Shown here: positions 51,146 to 60,179 of the stretch, piece after piece | How positions within the stretch are numbered: the stretch's first letter is position 1 | Layout: every line of letters begins with the position of its first letter | Source: Inhella inkyongensis | GTDB lineage: Bacteria > Pseudomonadota > Gammaproteobacteria > Burkholderiales > Burkholderiaceae_C | Length of the DNA stretch: 64,000 nt | Reading direction: 5' to 3' | Assembly (NCBI RefSeq): GCF_005952805.1 | Contig: NZ_CP040709.1 | Span: forward strand, 372,001 to 436,000 | Notes under the pieces: generated by a model | Told to the model about the DNA's origin: nothing | Seen by the model: only the letters and a program-made list of their open reading frames with translations | Database searches by the model: none | Position numbers and translations under genes: made by a program

Positions 51146-52057
51146 ATGCGCTGTCTTGCCCTTCTCGCCCTCCTGTTGCTGGCCCTGTTGCAGGGTTGCG
51201 CCACGCGCAGCCCCAGCCCTGGGTCTGAGCGCGACGGCCCCGAGGCCAGCCCGCCGCGCTACCTGGACCAGGTGCCCGACGCCGTGCCGCGTGTCGAGCC
51301 CATTCGCCTGGGCGGTCCCAACAAGCCCTATGAGGTGCTGGGCGAGCGCTATGTGCCCCTGCTGGAAGACCTGCCCTACGAGGAGCAGGGCCTGGCCAGC
51401 TGGTATGGCAAGAAGTTCCACGGTCGGCGCACCGCCAGCGGCGAGACTTACAACATGTACGCCATGTCGGCGGCCCACCCGCGCTGGCCGCTGCCCAGCT
51501 ATGCCCGGGTGCGCAACCCGGCCAATGGACGCGAGGTGATCGTGCGCGTCAACGACCGCGGCCCCTTTCATCGCGGGCGGGTGATCGACCTGAGCTACAC
51601 CGCCGCCCTCAAGCTGGATCTGCTGCGCGGCGTGGCGCCGGTGGAGATTCGGCGCTTGAGCTTTGACGAAATCCGTGCCGGGCGCTGGTCCCGCCCCGAG
51701 ACCGATCCCGTGCTGGCCGCCCCAGCCGATGCGGCTGCCGCCCCACCTGCGCCCACGACCGAGGATTTGCGCGATCCAGAATCCAAGCCCCTGGCCGAGG
51801 CCGCCCCCGAGGTGCGCGCCGCCAGCCGTGGCCTGTGGCTGCAGCTTGGGGCCTTCCGCCAGCTGGAGGGTGTGCTGGCGCTCAAGGAGAAGATCCAAAC
51901 TCGCTGGCCCGAGCTGGCGCCGCTGCTGACCAGCTACCGCGACCGCGGCCTGAACCGCCTGCAACTGGGTCCCTTTGAGACCCGCGAGCAAGCTGAGGCG
52001 CAGGCCCAGGCCTTGCGCGAGGCTGGCTACAGCCCGCTGTTGGTGCGTCGGCCTTAG
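51146..52057 (+). CDS. rlpA: RlpA-like septal lytic transglycosylase (lipoprotein)
   Basis: A 303-residue protein with a lipobox LLQGC (Cys18), a double-psi beta-barrel (GLASWYGKKFHGRRTASGET, then VIVRVNDRGPFHRGRVIDLS) and a C-terminal SPOR domain (about 225-303, GLWLQLGAFRQLEGVLAL). RlpA cuts naked glycan strands at the division septum. Its end overlaps the convergent solute-binding gene by four bases. Confidence 0.94.
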   Translation: MRCLALLALLLLALLQGCATRSPSPGSERDGPEASPPRYLDQVPDAVPRVEPIRLGGPNKPYEVLGERYVPLLEDLPYEEQGLASWYGKKFHGRRTASGETYNMYAMSAAHPRWPLPSYARVRNPANGREVIVRVNDRGPFHRGRVIDLSYTAALKLDLLRGVAPVEIRRLSFDEIRAGRWSRPETDPVLAAPADAAAAPPAPTTEDLRDPESKPLAEAAPEVRAASRGLWLQLGAFRQLEGVLALKEKIQTRWPELAPLLTSYRDRGLNRLQLGPFETREQAEAQAQALREAGYSPLLVRRP

Positions 52058-52788
52058 GGCGTGAGCTGCGCCTGCACGATGGCTTCCAGCTGCCCGGCGT
52101 CGCGCAGCTTTTGCAGGCCCTGATCCAGGCGTTGCAGCGCGGCGCCAAAAGTCGGCCTGGGCGGGCAGATCACATGCGTGCTGTTGCGCGACAAAGTGCC
52201 GCGCACAGCCAATGGCCGCCGCACCCGACGCGACTCGACAACGGCGCTGTCGCCGTCGGTCAGCACCACATCGAACTTGCCGGCTTCCAGCGCCAGAAAT
52301 AGGCGGTTGCCAAAGGTCATGCGGGTGATCTGATAGCCCGGTTGGGCCAGCACCCGATCCAGTTCTTCGCCATAGCTCCAGCCCCGGTGCAGGCCGATGC
52401 GCAGGGGCTTGAGGTCCTCCGCCTTGCGCAGTTCGCGGCTCGGTGCATCGGCGGTCATCACGGCCACCACGCGCTCTTCCCAGAACGCCGCGCTGAACTG
52501 GTAGCGCGCCAGCCGTTCGGCATTGGCATAGGCCCCACCCACGCAGGATTTGCCCTCGGCCAACGCCGCCATTGCGCGCGGCCAGGGCATGCCCTGCAAT
52601 TGCACTGCCAACCCGCTCGCCTGGGCCGCAGCGTTCACCAGCGCCGGATGAATGCCCCGCACCTGCCGCCCCTCGCCCCACATGGCCGGCGGGTTGCCGG
52701 AGTCAAAGGCGATGGGCAGGGGCGAATCCGCCTGTGCCGCCAGGGGCAATGCGGCAAGCAGCAGGCCAAGCAATCGAATCTGGGGCAT
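52054..52788 (-). CDS. Periplasmic solute-binding protein, family 3-like
   Basis: A 244-residue protein with a signal peptide (LLGLLLAALPLAAQAD) and the SBP family 3 pattern: LPIAFDSGNPPAMWGEG, GIHPALVNAAAQASGL, WPRAMAALAEGKSCVGGAYA, LKPLRIGLHRGWSYGEELD and LALEAGKFDVVLTDGDSAV. The ligand is unknown; the family covers polar amino acids. No ABC permease gene is adjacent, so it may act as a stand-alone sensor. Confidence 0.85.
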   Translation of the reverse strand: MPQIRLLGLLLAALPLAAQADSPLPIAFDSGNPPAMWGEGRQVRGIHPALVNAAAQASGLAVQLQGMPWPRAMAALAEGKSCVGGAYANAERLARYQFSAAFWEERVVAVMTADAPSRELRKAEDLKPLRIGLHRGWSYGEELDRVLAQPGYQITRMTFGNRLFLALEAGKFDVVLTDGDSAVVESRRVRRPLAVRGTLSRNSTHVICPPRPTFGAALQRLDQGLQKLRDAGQLEAIVQAQLTP

Positions 52789-52823
52789 GAGGCCACAAGG
52801 ATAGTCGGCCCTTAAGTCGTTGC

Positions 52824-55800
52824 TCAGCGCGGCCTCGGATAAGCCTTCACCCGCGGGGTGCGCGCCTCCAGGCCCCGCGCTTGCGCGGGTAGTTGCTTGA
52901 GCAGCTGCTGCACCGCAGCCTCCAGCTGCGCGTCCTGGCCCTGGGCGGTGGCGCGTGGCGGGTTGTCCACTTCGATGTCGGGCCGCACGCCCTGGCCCTC
53001 GATCAGCACCTGGCCGCTGGCATCCACTTGGGCCAGTTCGGCGGCACGCACGATGCCGTTGTCCATCAGGCGGTTGCGGTCGCTCAAGAACACCCCGGCG
53101 CCGCTGGTGGTCTTGCCGATCACCGGGCCCAGGCCCAGACGGCGGAAGCCCTCGGCCACGGTCTCGCCGTCGCTGTAGCTGTTCTCGTTGATCAGCAGGG
53201 CCAGCTTGCCGTCAAAGGCCTGCTGCATATTGCTGTAGCGCGGCCCATTCACCGGGTGGCGCGGCTGCCACCAGGCCCAGCTCTTGCGCAGCAGGCGGTC
53301 CAGCACCCAGCTGTCGACGTTGCCGCCGTTGTTGAAGCGCACATCCAGCACCAGGGCCTCCTTGTCCAACTGGGCATAGAACTCGCGCGCAAAGTCGGCG
53401 ATGTCCTGCGGGCCCATGGCGCGCAGATGCAGGTAGCCGATGCGCCCGCCCGAGAGCTGGGCCACTTTCTCGGCGCGGCCCAGGCGCCAATCCTGGTAGC
53501 GCAGCGCGGCCTCGCGGCGTGCATCCACCGGGGTGACGATGAGGCTGCGCGCACCCGTGCCGTCGGCGCGCTGCAGCTCCAGGCGCAGTTGCTTGCCGGC
53601 CTGGCCTTGAAGCAAGGCCTGCCCTGCGGCGCCCACCCAGGCGCGGCCGTTCACGGCGGTGATCACATCGCCCTCGCGCACGTCCAGCCCCGGGGCCTGC
53701 AGCGGCCCGCGCTCGCTCACCAGCTCGGCCTCGCTGCGGTAGAGGCGCGCAATGCGCGCGCCCTTGGCGTGGGGCTCCAGGTGCGCGCCCAGGCCGGCCA
53801 GGGCCGGAGCCTCCTCGGCCAGCGGGGGCAGGTCACCCGCGCCCACCTGGCTGTGCAGCAGGCTCAGGTCCGAAGCCATCATGCCCATCAGTTCGGCCAA
53901 CTCCAGGCGGTCGCCCACACGGGGTAGCAGGGCGGCATGGCGTGCGCGGCTGGCGGCCCAGTCGATGCCGTGCAGCTGGGCGTCGTAGAAGTAGTCGCGC
54001 TGCATGCGCCAGGCGTCGTCGAACAGCTGCTGCCATTCCTGGCGCGGGTTCACAGGCAGTTGCCAGTCGGCCCAGCGCAGCGCGAATTTGCCCGTGTCGG
54101 CCGGGGGCTTGGGCGCGGCGTCCAACAGCAGGATCTCGCCGGCCTGCCCCGGCGCGGCGTCGCGTTGCAGCAGCAGGGTCTTGCCGTTGGCGCTGAGCTG
54201 GAAGCGCCGCACCTTGTCGCTGTGGGTCTCGGCCATGGCGCCGGCTTCCAGCGCCAGGCTCTTGAGCGCACCGGGGCCACCATCGGCCTCGATCCACCAC
54301 AGGCGCTTGGCGTCCGCTTCCAGGCTGCGGTAGCGGCCGGCCGGCAGGGGCAACTCGAACAGGCGCTCGGCCAGACCCGCGCGATCGATGCGCGGGAGTG
54401 CAGGCTTGGCGTCCTTTTTCTCTTCCTTCTTGTCGTCTTTCTTGGCTTCGGGCTTGGCCGGCGGCGGCAACTCGTCCTTGGCAGCAAAGGGCGAGCGCAG
54501 CCCGCTCTGCAAGGCCAGCGCATAGACCTTGGTGCCGGGCTCGAAGGCCGGGCCCATGTCGCGCTCGGCCCAGACGCTGGCGCCGGCCTGCAGCTGGAAG
54601 TGGCGGCGCGAGGCGAAGTAAAGCCACTGGCCATCCGGGCTGAAGGCCGGGGCGCTGCTGTTGTACTTGGCCTGGGTCAGCGCGCGCTTGTCGCCGTCCG
54701 CCAGGGTGTAGAGCCAGACCTGGCTGCGGTCGTTGCGGCCTTCGGGGCGGCGCACATAGGCCAGGGCCTGGCCGTCCGGGTGCCAGGCGAACTCGACGCC
54801 CTGGTCATCGGGCAGTTGGTCGATTTGCTTGGTGGCCGGGCCGCCCTCGGCCTTCAGATCGGTCAGGTAGACCGCCCCGCTCAAATCGGCGTGCACCAGA
54901 TGCCGACCATCGGGCGCCACGCTCAGATCGGTGCGCAGCACCTTGGCGCCGCGCGTGATGGGCTTGGGCGCCTTCAGGCCCAGCGCATCGAACTGCCAGA
55001 GCTCGACCTCACCGCTCAGGTCACACAGTGCGAACACCGACTGGCTGTCGCTGCTGAACGCGGCCTCGCGGCAGCGCTTGCCTTCGGGCATCTGCAACTC
55101 GGCGCGGCGCAGCGCTTGCACGCCTTGCGTGGCCAGGCGGCCGCGCACGCCGATGAGGGCACGCTCGCCGTTGGGCGCCAGCGCCAGCTCGCTCAGGAAG
55201 TTCTGCGGCTTTTGCACCCAGCGTGTGGCGCTGGCGGGTTGGTCGCCGGCCAGGGTGATGGGCAATATTGGGGCCTCGGCGTTCGCCGCGTTCAGGTCCA
55301 CGCGCTGCAGGTCGGCGCCGCGCGCCAGCACCACGGTGCTGCCGCTGATCGAGGCCTGGCGCGCATCGAAGTCCTTGAAGCGGGTGTGCTGGCGCGCGTC
55401 GCGCCCGTCCAGCCCCACCGACCACACATTGAAGAAGCCATCGCGGTCGCTCAGAAAGGCCACGCGCGGCTGGCCCTGGGCATCGCGATAGGGCATGGGC
55501 CGGCGGTTGTTGGCGCGCGGGAAGTCGGCGCCCAGCAGCGGGCGGGCTTCGGTGCTGCCCTGCAGGTCCAGCACCCACAGGCTGGCCAGCGCCCCGCCGC
55601 GGTAGTTCTTGGCGTTGTCGCCGCGCAGGCCCTGGCGGGTGAAGAACAGGCGTGGGCCATCCAGGGCGGCGTCGTTGGCGTCGGCCACCGGCAGGGCCTG
55701 CAGCTGCTCACCCTTCAGCAAAAAGGGCTGGCTCAGCGGGCGGCCGTCTTCGGCCGGGGCGGTGATCAAGAGGCCGCCCTGGCCGTCATGGCCCCACACC

Positions 55801-56135
55801 CGCACCGTGGCATTGCCCAGCCAGGTGCGGCGCTGCGGAAAACCGCCGTCCAGGCTCAGGGTGTAAACGTCGCCCGCGCCCTCGTACTGCGCCACAAAGG
55901 CCACGGTCTTGCCATCGGGCAGCAGCGCGGGCGACTGCTCCAGCCCCGCATGGCTGGTCAGGCGCTGCGCCGCACCACCGCCCAGGCCGCTGCGCCACAG
56001 ATCCCCCTGGCTGAGAAAAACCACCGTCTCGCCCTGCACGGTGGGCTGGCGGTAGAAGCCTTGGGGGTTGGCTTGAGCCGGGGCGCTGAGGCCCAGCAGG
56101 GCGATCAGGGGCAGCGGGCGCAGAACAGGGGGCAT
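52824..56135 (-). CDS. Tricorn-like S41 family protease (secreted)
   Basis: A 1103-residue protein with a signal peptide (LPLIALLGLSAPAQA). Residues about 30-550 form beta-propeller repeats (VVFLSQGDLWRSGLGGG, LSPALLPDGKTVAFV-like units, HLVHADLSGAVYLTDL). A PDZ domain (ARIARLYRSEAELVSERGPL, VREGDVITAVNGRAWVG) precedes the S41 peptidase core, with the catalytic serine in NENSYSDGE (near 983) and GKTTSGAGVFLS. It matches bacterial tricorn proteases. It degrades peptides in the periplasm or outside. ATG 56135 is used; the TTG four codons earlier is less likely. Confidence 0.9.
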   Translation of the reverse strand: MPPVLRPLPLIALLGLSAPAQANPQGFYRQPTVQGETVVFLSQGDLWRSGLGGGAAQRLTSHAGLEQSPALLPDGKTVAFVAQYEGAGDVYTLSLDGGFPQRRTWLGNATVRVWGHDGQGGLLITAPAEDGRPLSQPFLLKGEQLQALPVADANDAALDGPRLFFTRQGLRGDNAKNYRGGALASLWVLDLQGSTEARPLLGADFPRANNRRPMPYRDAQGQPRVAFLSDRDGFFNVWSVGLDGRDARQHTRFKDFDARQASISGSTVVLARGADLQRVDLNAANAEAPILPITLAGDQPASATRWVQKPQNFLSELALAPNGERALIGVRGRLATQGVQALRRAELQMPEGKRCREAAFSSDSQSVFALCDLSGEVELWQFDALGLKAPKPITRGAKVLRTDLSVAPDGRHLVHADLSGAVYLTDLKAEGGPATKQIDQLPDDQGVEFAWHPDGQALAYVRRPEGRNDRSQVWLYTLADGDKRALTQAKYNSSAPAFSPDGQWLYFASRRHFQLQAGASVWAERDMGPAFEPGTKVYALALQSGLRSPFAAKDELPPPAKPEAKKDDKKEEKKDAKPALPRIDRAGLAERLFELPLPAGRYRSLEADAKRLWWIEADGGPGALKSLALEAGAMAETHSDKVRRFQLSANGKTLLLQRDAAPGQAGEILLLDAAPKPPADTGKFALRWADWQLPVNPRQEWQQLFDDAWRMQRDYFYDAQLHGIDWAASRARHAALLPRVGDRLELAELMGMMASDLSLLHSQVGAGDLPPLAEEAPALAGLGAHLEPHAKGARIARLYRSEAELVSERGPLQAPGLDVREGDVITAVNGRAWVGAAGQALLQGQAGKQLRLELQRADGTGARSLIVTPVDARREAALRYQDWRLGRAEKVAQLSGGRIGYLHLRAMGPQDIADFAREFYAQLDKEALVLDVRFNNGGNVDSWVLDRLLRKSWAWWQPRHPVNGPRYSNMQQAFDGKLALLINENSYSDGETVAEGFRRLGLGPVIGKTTSGAGVFLSDRNRLMDNGIVRAAELAQVDASGQVLIEGQGVRPDIEVDNPPRATAQGQDAQLEAAVQQLLKQLPAQARGLEARTPRVKAYPRPR

Positions 56136-56256
56136 GGCGCGATCCAAGTCAGGGCAAAGGACGAGGGCGCGATTGTGGCCAGGGCGGGCCGGGGGGCTCG
56201 GGAGTCACAGCGGGTTCACCCCAGCCCTCGGATCTCACGGGCGAAACCCGCAACAA

Positions 56257-56280
56257 AAAAGCGGCCTGTAGGCCGCTTTA
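56257..56280 (-). terminator. Terminator of the PEP-CTERM gene
   Basis: AAAGCGGCC at 56258-56266 pairs with GGCCGCTTT at 56271-56279 around TGTA. The minus strand continues with TTTTTTG. It lies 22 bases after the PEP-CTERM stop. Confidence 0.88.
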
Positions 56281-56301
56281 GAAGAGCTGTTGCGCGAGCA
56301 C

Positions 56302-57051
56302 TCAGGCGCGTCGTGCGCGGCGGCTCGTCAGGACCAGGCCCAGAAGGCCGCTGCCGGCCAGCAGCAGGGCGGTGGGTTCGGGGACGGCATTGCGGTCGGA
56401 CTGCTTTGCGGTGAAGGAAATCACGCTATTGATCAGGCTGTCGCCCTGATAGTGAAACTGCGAGTTGGTCAGTCCGCTCAGCATCACATAGCCGGCCCCT
56501 TGCTCGAAGCCAGCCACGATCGCCTTTCCATTGGTGTCACCCGTCATGAAGGTGGTCATACCCAGACCCAGCACGACATCGTGCGCAAGGTAGCTACCGC
56601 ACTGGCGCGTGCCGGTGGTGAAGGCTGCGACGCCGTCTGCCGTGAGCGTCCCGCAGGAGTTTGCCGAGTTGCCCCAGTCCAGCGTGGCGCCTAAAAAGTT
56701 CACGTCCGAGGTCCAGCCTGCCGACTGAATCAGCAATGCACCGCCGTGGTTGACCCAATTGGTGATCGCGCTGGCATGGCTATTCAGGAATCCATTGAGC
56801 GCAGCGTCTGTGTTTGCCCCCCCCTCAAGCATCACAAAACGGTTTGTGGCATTGAAGATCGCCCCGGCGGTTACCGACGCATAGCTGGTGAGCAAGCTGT
56901 AGTTGTCGGCGCCAAACACCTGGGTGAAGTGAGTGACATCCCGGTTCTGGCTCCAGGGGTTTTGGGTGACCAGAACCGGAGCAGCGTGGCTGGCGAACGC
57001 GGAACACATTAGAGCCAGGGGGGCCAGACGAGAAGGGAGGCGGATGTTCAT
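56302..57051 (-). CDS. PEP-CTERM sorting-domain protein
   Basis: A 249-residue protein with a signal peptide (LAPLALMCSAFASHAA) and a C-terminal PEP-CTERM tail: VPEPTALLLAGSGLLGLVLT followed by basic residues (SRRARRA). That tail is removed by exosortase, linking the protein to the envelope and often to extracellular polysaccharide. The middle (FVMLEGGANTDAALNGFLNS, ITNWVNHGGALLIQSAGW, GAGYVMLSGLTNSQFH) resembles a Rossmann-like or ThuA-type repeat, of unknown function. ATG 57051 is chosen because the signal peptide starts there. Confidence 0.85.
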   Translation of the reverse strand: MNIRLPSRLAPLALMCSAFASHAAPVLVTQNPWSQNRDVTHFTQVFGADNYSLLTSYASVTAGAIFNATNRFVMLEGGANTDAALNGFLNSHASAITNWVNHGGALLIQSAGWTSDVNFLGATLDWGNSANSCGTLTADGVAAFTTGTRQCGSYLAHDVVLGLGMTTFMTGDTNGKAIVAGFEQGAGYVMLSGLTNSQFHYQGDSLINSVISFTAKQSDRNAVPEPTALLLAGSGLLGLVLTSRRARRA

Positions 57052-57263
57052 TCGAGGGACTTTGCAAAGGAGGGTCATCCGGACCGCGCGCTTTGGAGTC
57101 GTCGGGCGGTGCGAGGCGCGAAGTGTCGTGACCGAAGGGACTCTTGCCTAGGGCAAACCCTTGTGTTTTTGGCCCTGTCCGTGCTCTAGTTCCCATGACG
57201 AATGCCACTCTGGACGATGCCCGTGAAGCCCGTCACGCCCGCCTGGCAGCGGAGAATCCGCCT

Positions 57264-57965
57264 ATGAACCGCCCCTCGCACGCATCCGCCGCCCCAGACC
57301 TCGACCTCGACGCCCTGCAGGACCTGCTGGACGCCGTGCCCGCCCCGCTGGAGCCGCTGGATGTGTCCATGCTGGATGGCTATCTGACGGCCATCGCACT
57401 GCAACCCAAGGCGCCGCCGCCGGCGGAGTGGATGCGCTGGGTGCTGGATAGCGAAGAAGGCCGCGCGCCGCCGGCCGGTTTCAAGGCCGAGCCCATCCGT
57501 GCGCTGGCCATGCGCCGGTTGCAGGAACTGGACGCCGCCATTCGTGGCCGGCAGTGGTGGGACCCCTGGGTGTTCGCCCCGCACGACGAGGACGACGAGC
57601 CGGGCGACCCCGAGGATTGGGAAACCATCCTGGGCGCCATCTACCCCTGGGTGGCGGGCTTTGCGCTGGGGGCGGACAGCTTCCCCCAAGGCCTGATGGG
57701 CTGCAAGGACAGCGATCTGCTGGAGGGCCTGGCGGGCATCTATCAATTTCTGGACGCCGAGGACCTGGAGGATGCCGATGAGCTGCTGGAGGCCATCGAG
57801 GGCATCGAGCCGCCCAAGCATCTGGATGAGGCGGTGGAGCATTTGGTGGCACACAGCCTGTTGCTGGCCGATGTGAGCCGGCCCTTCAAGGCCAAGGCGG
57901 CGCCAGTGAAGGCGCCGGCTGGACGGTCCGGGCGGCCCGGGCGGCCGCCGCAGCGCCGGGGCTGA
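57264..57965 (+). CDS. YecA/UPF0149 family protein
   Basis: A protein of 233 residues from ATG 57264, which has GGAG ten bases upstream; an in-frame ATG at 57195 would give 256 residues. The core PLEPLDVSMLDGYLTAIALQ, PPPAEWMRWVLDSEEG, HDEDDEPGDPEDWETIL and GWVAGF-like YPWVAGFALG is typical of UPF0149. The C-terminus (KAPAGRSGRPGRPPQRRG) is basic. The family's function is unknown; some members carry a SEC-C zinc motif, absent here. The stop overlaps the next ATG. Confidence 0.85.
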   Translation: MNRPSHASAAPDLDLDALQDLLDAVPAPLEPLDVSMLDGYLTAIALQPKAPPPAEWMRWVLDSEEGRAPPAGFKAEPIRALAMRRLQELDAAIRGRQWWDPWVFAPHDEDDEPGDPEDWETILGAIYPWVAGFALGADSFPQGLMGCKDSDLLEGLAGIYQFLDAEDLEDADELLEAIEGIEPPKHLDEAVEHLVAHSLLLADVSRPFKAKAAPVKAPAGRSGRPGRPPQRRG

Positions 57966-58891
57966 TGGTGCTGGCGGCCAGCCGTTTGCAAAGGCTCGGC
58001 CAACGCGCCGCGGCGGCGCTTTGGTGCGGCGTGCTGGCGTGGCTGCCCGCCCCGGGCGCGGCCCATCCAGAGCCCGCGCCCGAGTGGCGCTGGATGTTGG
58101 CGGACTACGCGCCCACAGCGATGCGGCGCGGGCCGGATGCCGGGCGCGGATTTGCCCAGCGCATGCTCGATGAGGTGCTGGTGCCGGGCCTGACGGGCTT
58201 TCGGCATCAGAAGGTCTGGGTGCCCTCGCAGCGCATGGACATGGAGCTGGCAGCCGCCAATGGCAGCTGCGGGCTGCTGTGGCGCAAAACGGCGGAGCGC
58301 AGCGCGCAGTGGCTGGTGTCGCGCCCCTTGATCCGGCTGCTGCCGGTGGGGCTGGTGGTGCGGCGCAGCGAACTGGAGCGCTGGCGCCCGTTCCTGAACG
58401 AGGCGGGCGAGTTGTCGCTGACGCGGGTGTTGGCCGCCGAGCGGGTGCTGGGGGTGACGCCCCGCGCGCATGGCCCGGTGGTGGATGGCCTGCTGGAACG
58501 CCACCCCAATGCCCTGCGCCGCATCCAACTGCTTGATGCCACCCGTGTGGTGCTGACGATGCTGGCGCGCGGCCACGGCACCGATGCGGCCCTGGCCTAT
58601 GGTTTTGAGGTGGCCTACTTCAACCGACAGCAGCAGGACGGTCGGGCCGAGCCGCTGGCGACCTTGCAATGGCTGCCGCTGGCCGAGAAGACGGACCTGC
58701 TTTATAGCCACGCGGTGTGCTCGCGCGGCGAAGTGGGGCGGCAGCAGATTCAGGCGCTGGAGGCCCTGTTGGAGCGCCCCGGGGTGCGCGAACGGCTGCA
58801 GGCGCTGTACGAGGAGTGGCTGTCCGAGCCCGAGCGGCGGCGCTTGCATCAGGCGCGCCAGCAATTGGGCGCGCGCTTCTGGCAGGAGTGA
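57965..58891 (+). CDS. Secreted solute-binding-like protein (paralogue 1)
   Basis: A 308-residue protein with a signal peptide (AAALWCGVLAWLPAPGAA). Its body, WRWMLADYAPTAMRRGPDAG, GFAQRMLDEVL and ELERWRPFLNE, resembles family 3 periplasmic binding-like proteins of the TIGR02285 type. The C-terminus ends LGARFWQE. The next gene is a clear paralogue (see 58936). The ATG overlaps the YecA stop (TGATG). The ligand is unknown. Confidence 0.75.
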   Translation: MVLAASRLQRLGQRAAAALWCGVLAWLPAPGAAHPEPAPEWRWMLADYAPTAMRRGPDAGRGFAQRMLDEVLVPGLTGFRHQKVWVPSQRMDMELAAANGSCGLLWRKTAERSAQWLVSRPLIRLLPVGLVVRRSELERWRPFLNEAGELSLTRVLAAERVLGVTPRAHGPVVDGLLERHPNALRRIQLLDATRVVLTMLARGHGTDAALAYGFEVAYFNRQQQDGRAEPLATLQWLPLAEKTDLLYSHAVCSRGEVGRQQIQALEALLERPGVRERLQALYEEWLSEPERRRLHQARQQLGARFWQE

Positions 58892-58935
58892 TGGCCGCTG
58901 CCTGACGGCTCGGGCACGGGCTGGACAATGCGGGC

Positions 58936-59907
58936 ATGGACGTCCCCCATGCCGGTCAAGCGCAAACGCTTGCACATGTTTCCAAGGTCGCGCTGAGCCG
59001 CCTCGGTTGTGTGGCGCGGCGCTGGGTGTGCGCCGGGGTGCTTGGGTCTTTCTTCAGCTCGGGAGCCAGCCTGGGCGCCGCGCCTGCGCCCGATTGGGTT
59101 TGGCTGCTGAGTGACTACGCGCCCTTTGCATTGCGTCAGGGCCCTTTGGCAGGCCAGGGCTACGCACAACGCATGTTGGCCGAGGTGCTCTGGCCCGCGC
59201 TGCCGCAGCATCGGCATGCCATTTCCTGGGTTTCGTCCGGACGCTTGTTGGCCGAGCTGGACCAGCAGCCCGCGAGCTGTGCACTGCTACTGCGCAAGAC
59301 CGCGCAGCGCGCCGCGCAGTGGCACTATTCCCGCGCCTTGATCCGGCACTGGCCGGTGGGAATGGTGCTGCGCCGCTCCGATCTGGAGGATGGACTGCTG
59401 CAATGGAGTTCGCCCAGCGACCGCGGCGAAATCGAGCTGGCGCGCTTTTTGGCCGCAGGGCGTGTGGTGGGTGTGATTGGCGACCGCGTGCATGGCGCCT
59501 TGGTGGATGAGCTGCTGGCGCGCCACCCAGAGCAGCGCCGCAAGAACCGCCTGGTGAATGCGAACCGCGCGATGTTCGGCATGGTGTCGCGCCGCCATGG
59601 TGTGGATGCGACCCTGGCCTATAGCTTTGAACTCAGCCACTACCAGCTCACTGAGCCCCCCGGCGTCGGGGCCGAGGCTCTGGTCTGGATGCCCTTGGCC
59701 GAACTGCGCGAAAGCCAGCTGGGCTTCGTGGCCTGCGCGGCTTCGCCTCAAGGGCAGGCCCATGTGGCGGCCGTGGACGATTTGCTGGCGCAGCCCGGCG
59801 TGCGCGAACGCCTGCAGTTGCTCTACGAAGCCTGGCTGGCCCCGATGGAGCGCCAGCGTTTGCAGGCCTTGCGACAGCAGATGGGCGCGCGCTTCTGGCA
59901 GGAGTGA
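58936..59907 (+). CDS. Secreted solute-binding-like protein (paralogue 2)
   Basis: A 323-residue protein sharing the layout of the preceding gene: WVWLLSDYAPFALRQGPLAG against WRWMLADYAPTAMRRGPDAG, QRMLAEVL, RLLAEL, ALIRHWPVGMVLRRSDLE and the same C-terminal GARFWQE. The signal peptide follows a longer N-terminal segment (WVCAGVLGSFFSSGASLGAA). The two genes form a tandem duplication. The stop at 59907 lies one base before a MITE-like element. Confidence 0.75.
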   Translation: MDVPHAGQAQTLAHVSKVALSRLGCVARRWVCAGVLGSFFSSGASLGAAPAPDWVWLLSDYAPFALRQGPLAGQGYAQRMLAEVLWPALPQHRHAISWVSSGRLLAELDQQPASCALLLRKTAQRAAQWHYSRALIRHWPVGMVLRRSDLEDGLLQWSSPSDRGEIELARFLAAGRVVGVIGDRVHGALVDELLARHPEQRRKNRLVNANRAMFGMVSRRHGVDATLAYSFELSHYQLTEPPGVGAEALVWMPLAELRESQLGFVACAASPQGQAHVAAVDDLLAQPGVRERLQLLYEAWLAPMERQRLQALRQQMGARFWQE

Positions 59908-59908
59908 T

Positions 59909-60179
59909 TAGGTCCTGTTAGCACTACGCGGAGCCGCGCGAACGGACCTGTCCGTCCGCCAGGCTAGGCGCAGCGCGACGCCCAGGCTCGCGCCTGGGCG
60001 AGGGCAGCAACGACGCATGGCGGGCGGACAGGCCAGTTCCCTCCGGGTTGCCACCAGAAAGTGGCGCCCACTTCGTTGCGAAGCCTCGCCGGGGGAGCCG
60101 CCCCGGCTTCATTTCGCGCCTCGTTGGCGCCACTTCTGGATGGCAACGCGTTGGCTTCGCATAGTGCTAACAGGCCCTA
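59909..60179. mobile_element. MITE-like element with 27-bp terminal inverted repeats
   Basis: Bases 59909-59935 and the complement of 60153-60179 match at 24 of 27 positions (both contain CCTGTTAGCACTA). Inside are two further nested inverted repeats: one around GGACCTGTCCGTCCGCC and GGCGGGCGGACAGGCC, and one around GTGGCGCC and GGCGCCAC with flanking CCAGAA/TTCTGG. There is no open frame, so it is non-autonomous. Both ends carry TA, perhaps the target site. The right end supplies the TAG stop codon of the next gene. It resembles palindromic intergenic elements seen in other Burkholderiales. Confidence 0.75.

Noticed and set aside
53937..56414. Antisense frame over the tricorn-like protease (825 residues)
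   Set aside because: No recognisable domain and compositionally biased; the sense strand has PDZ and S41 motifs.
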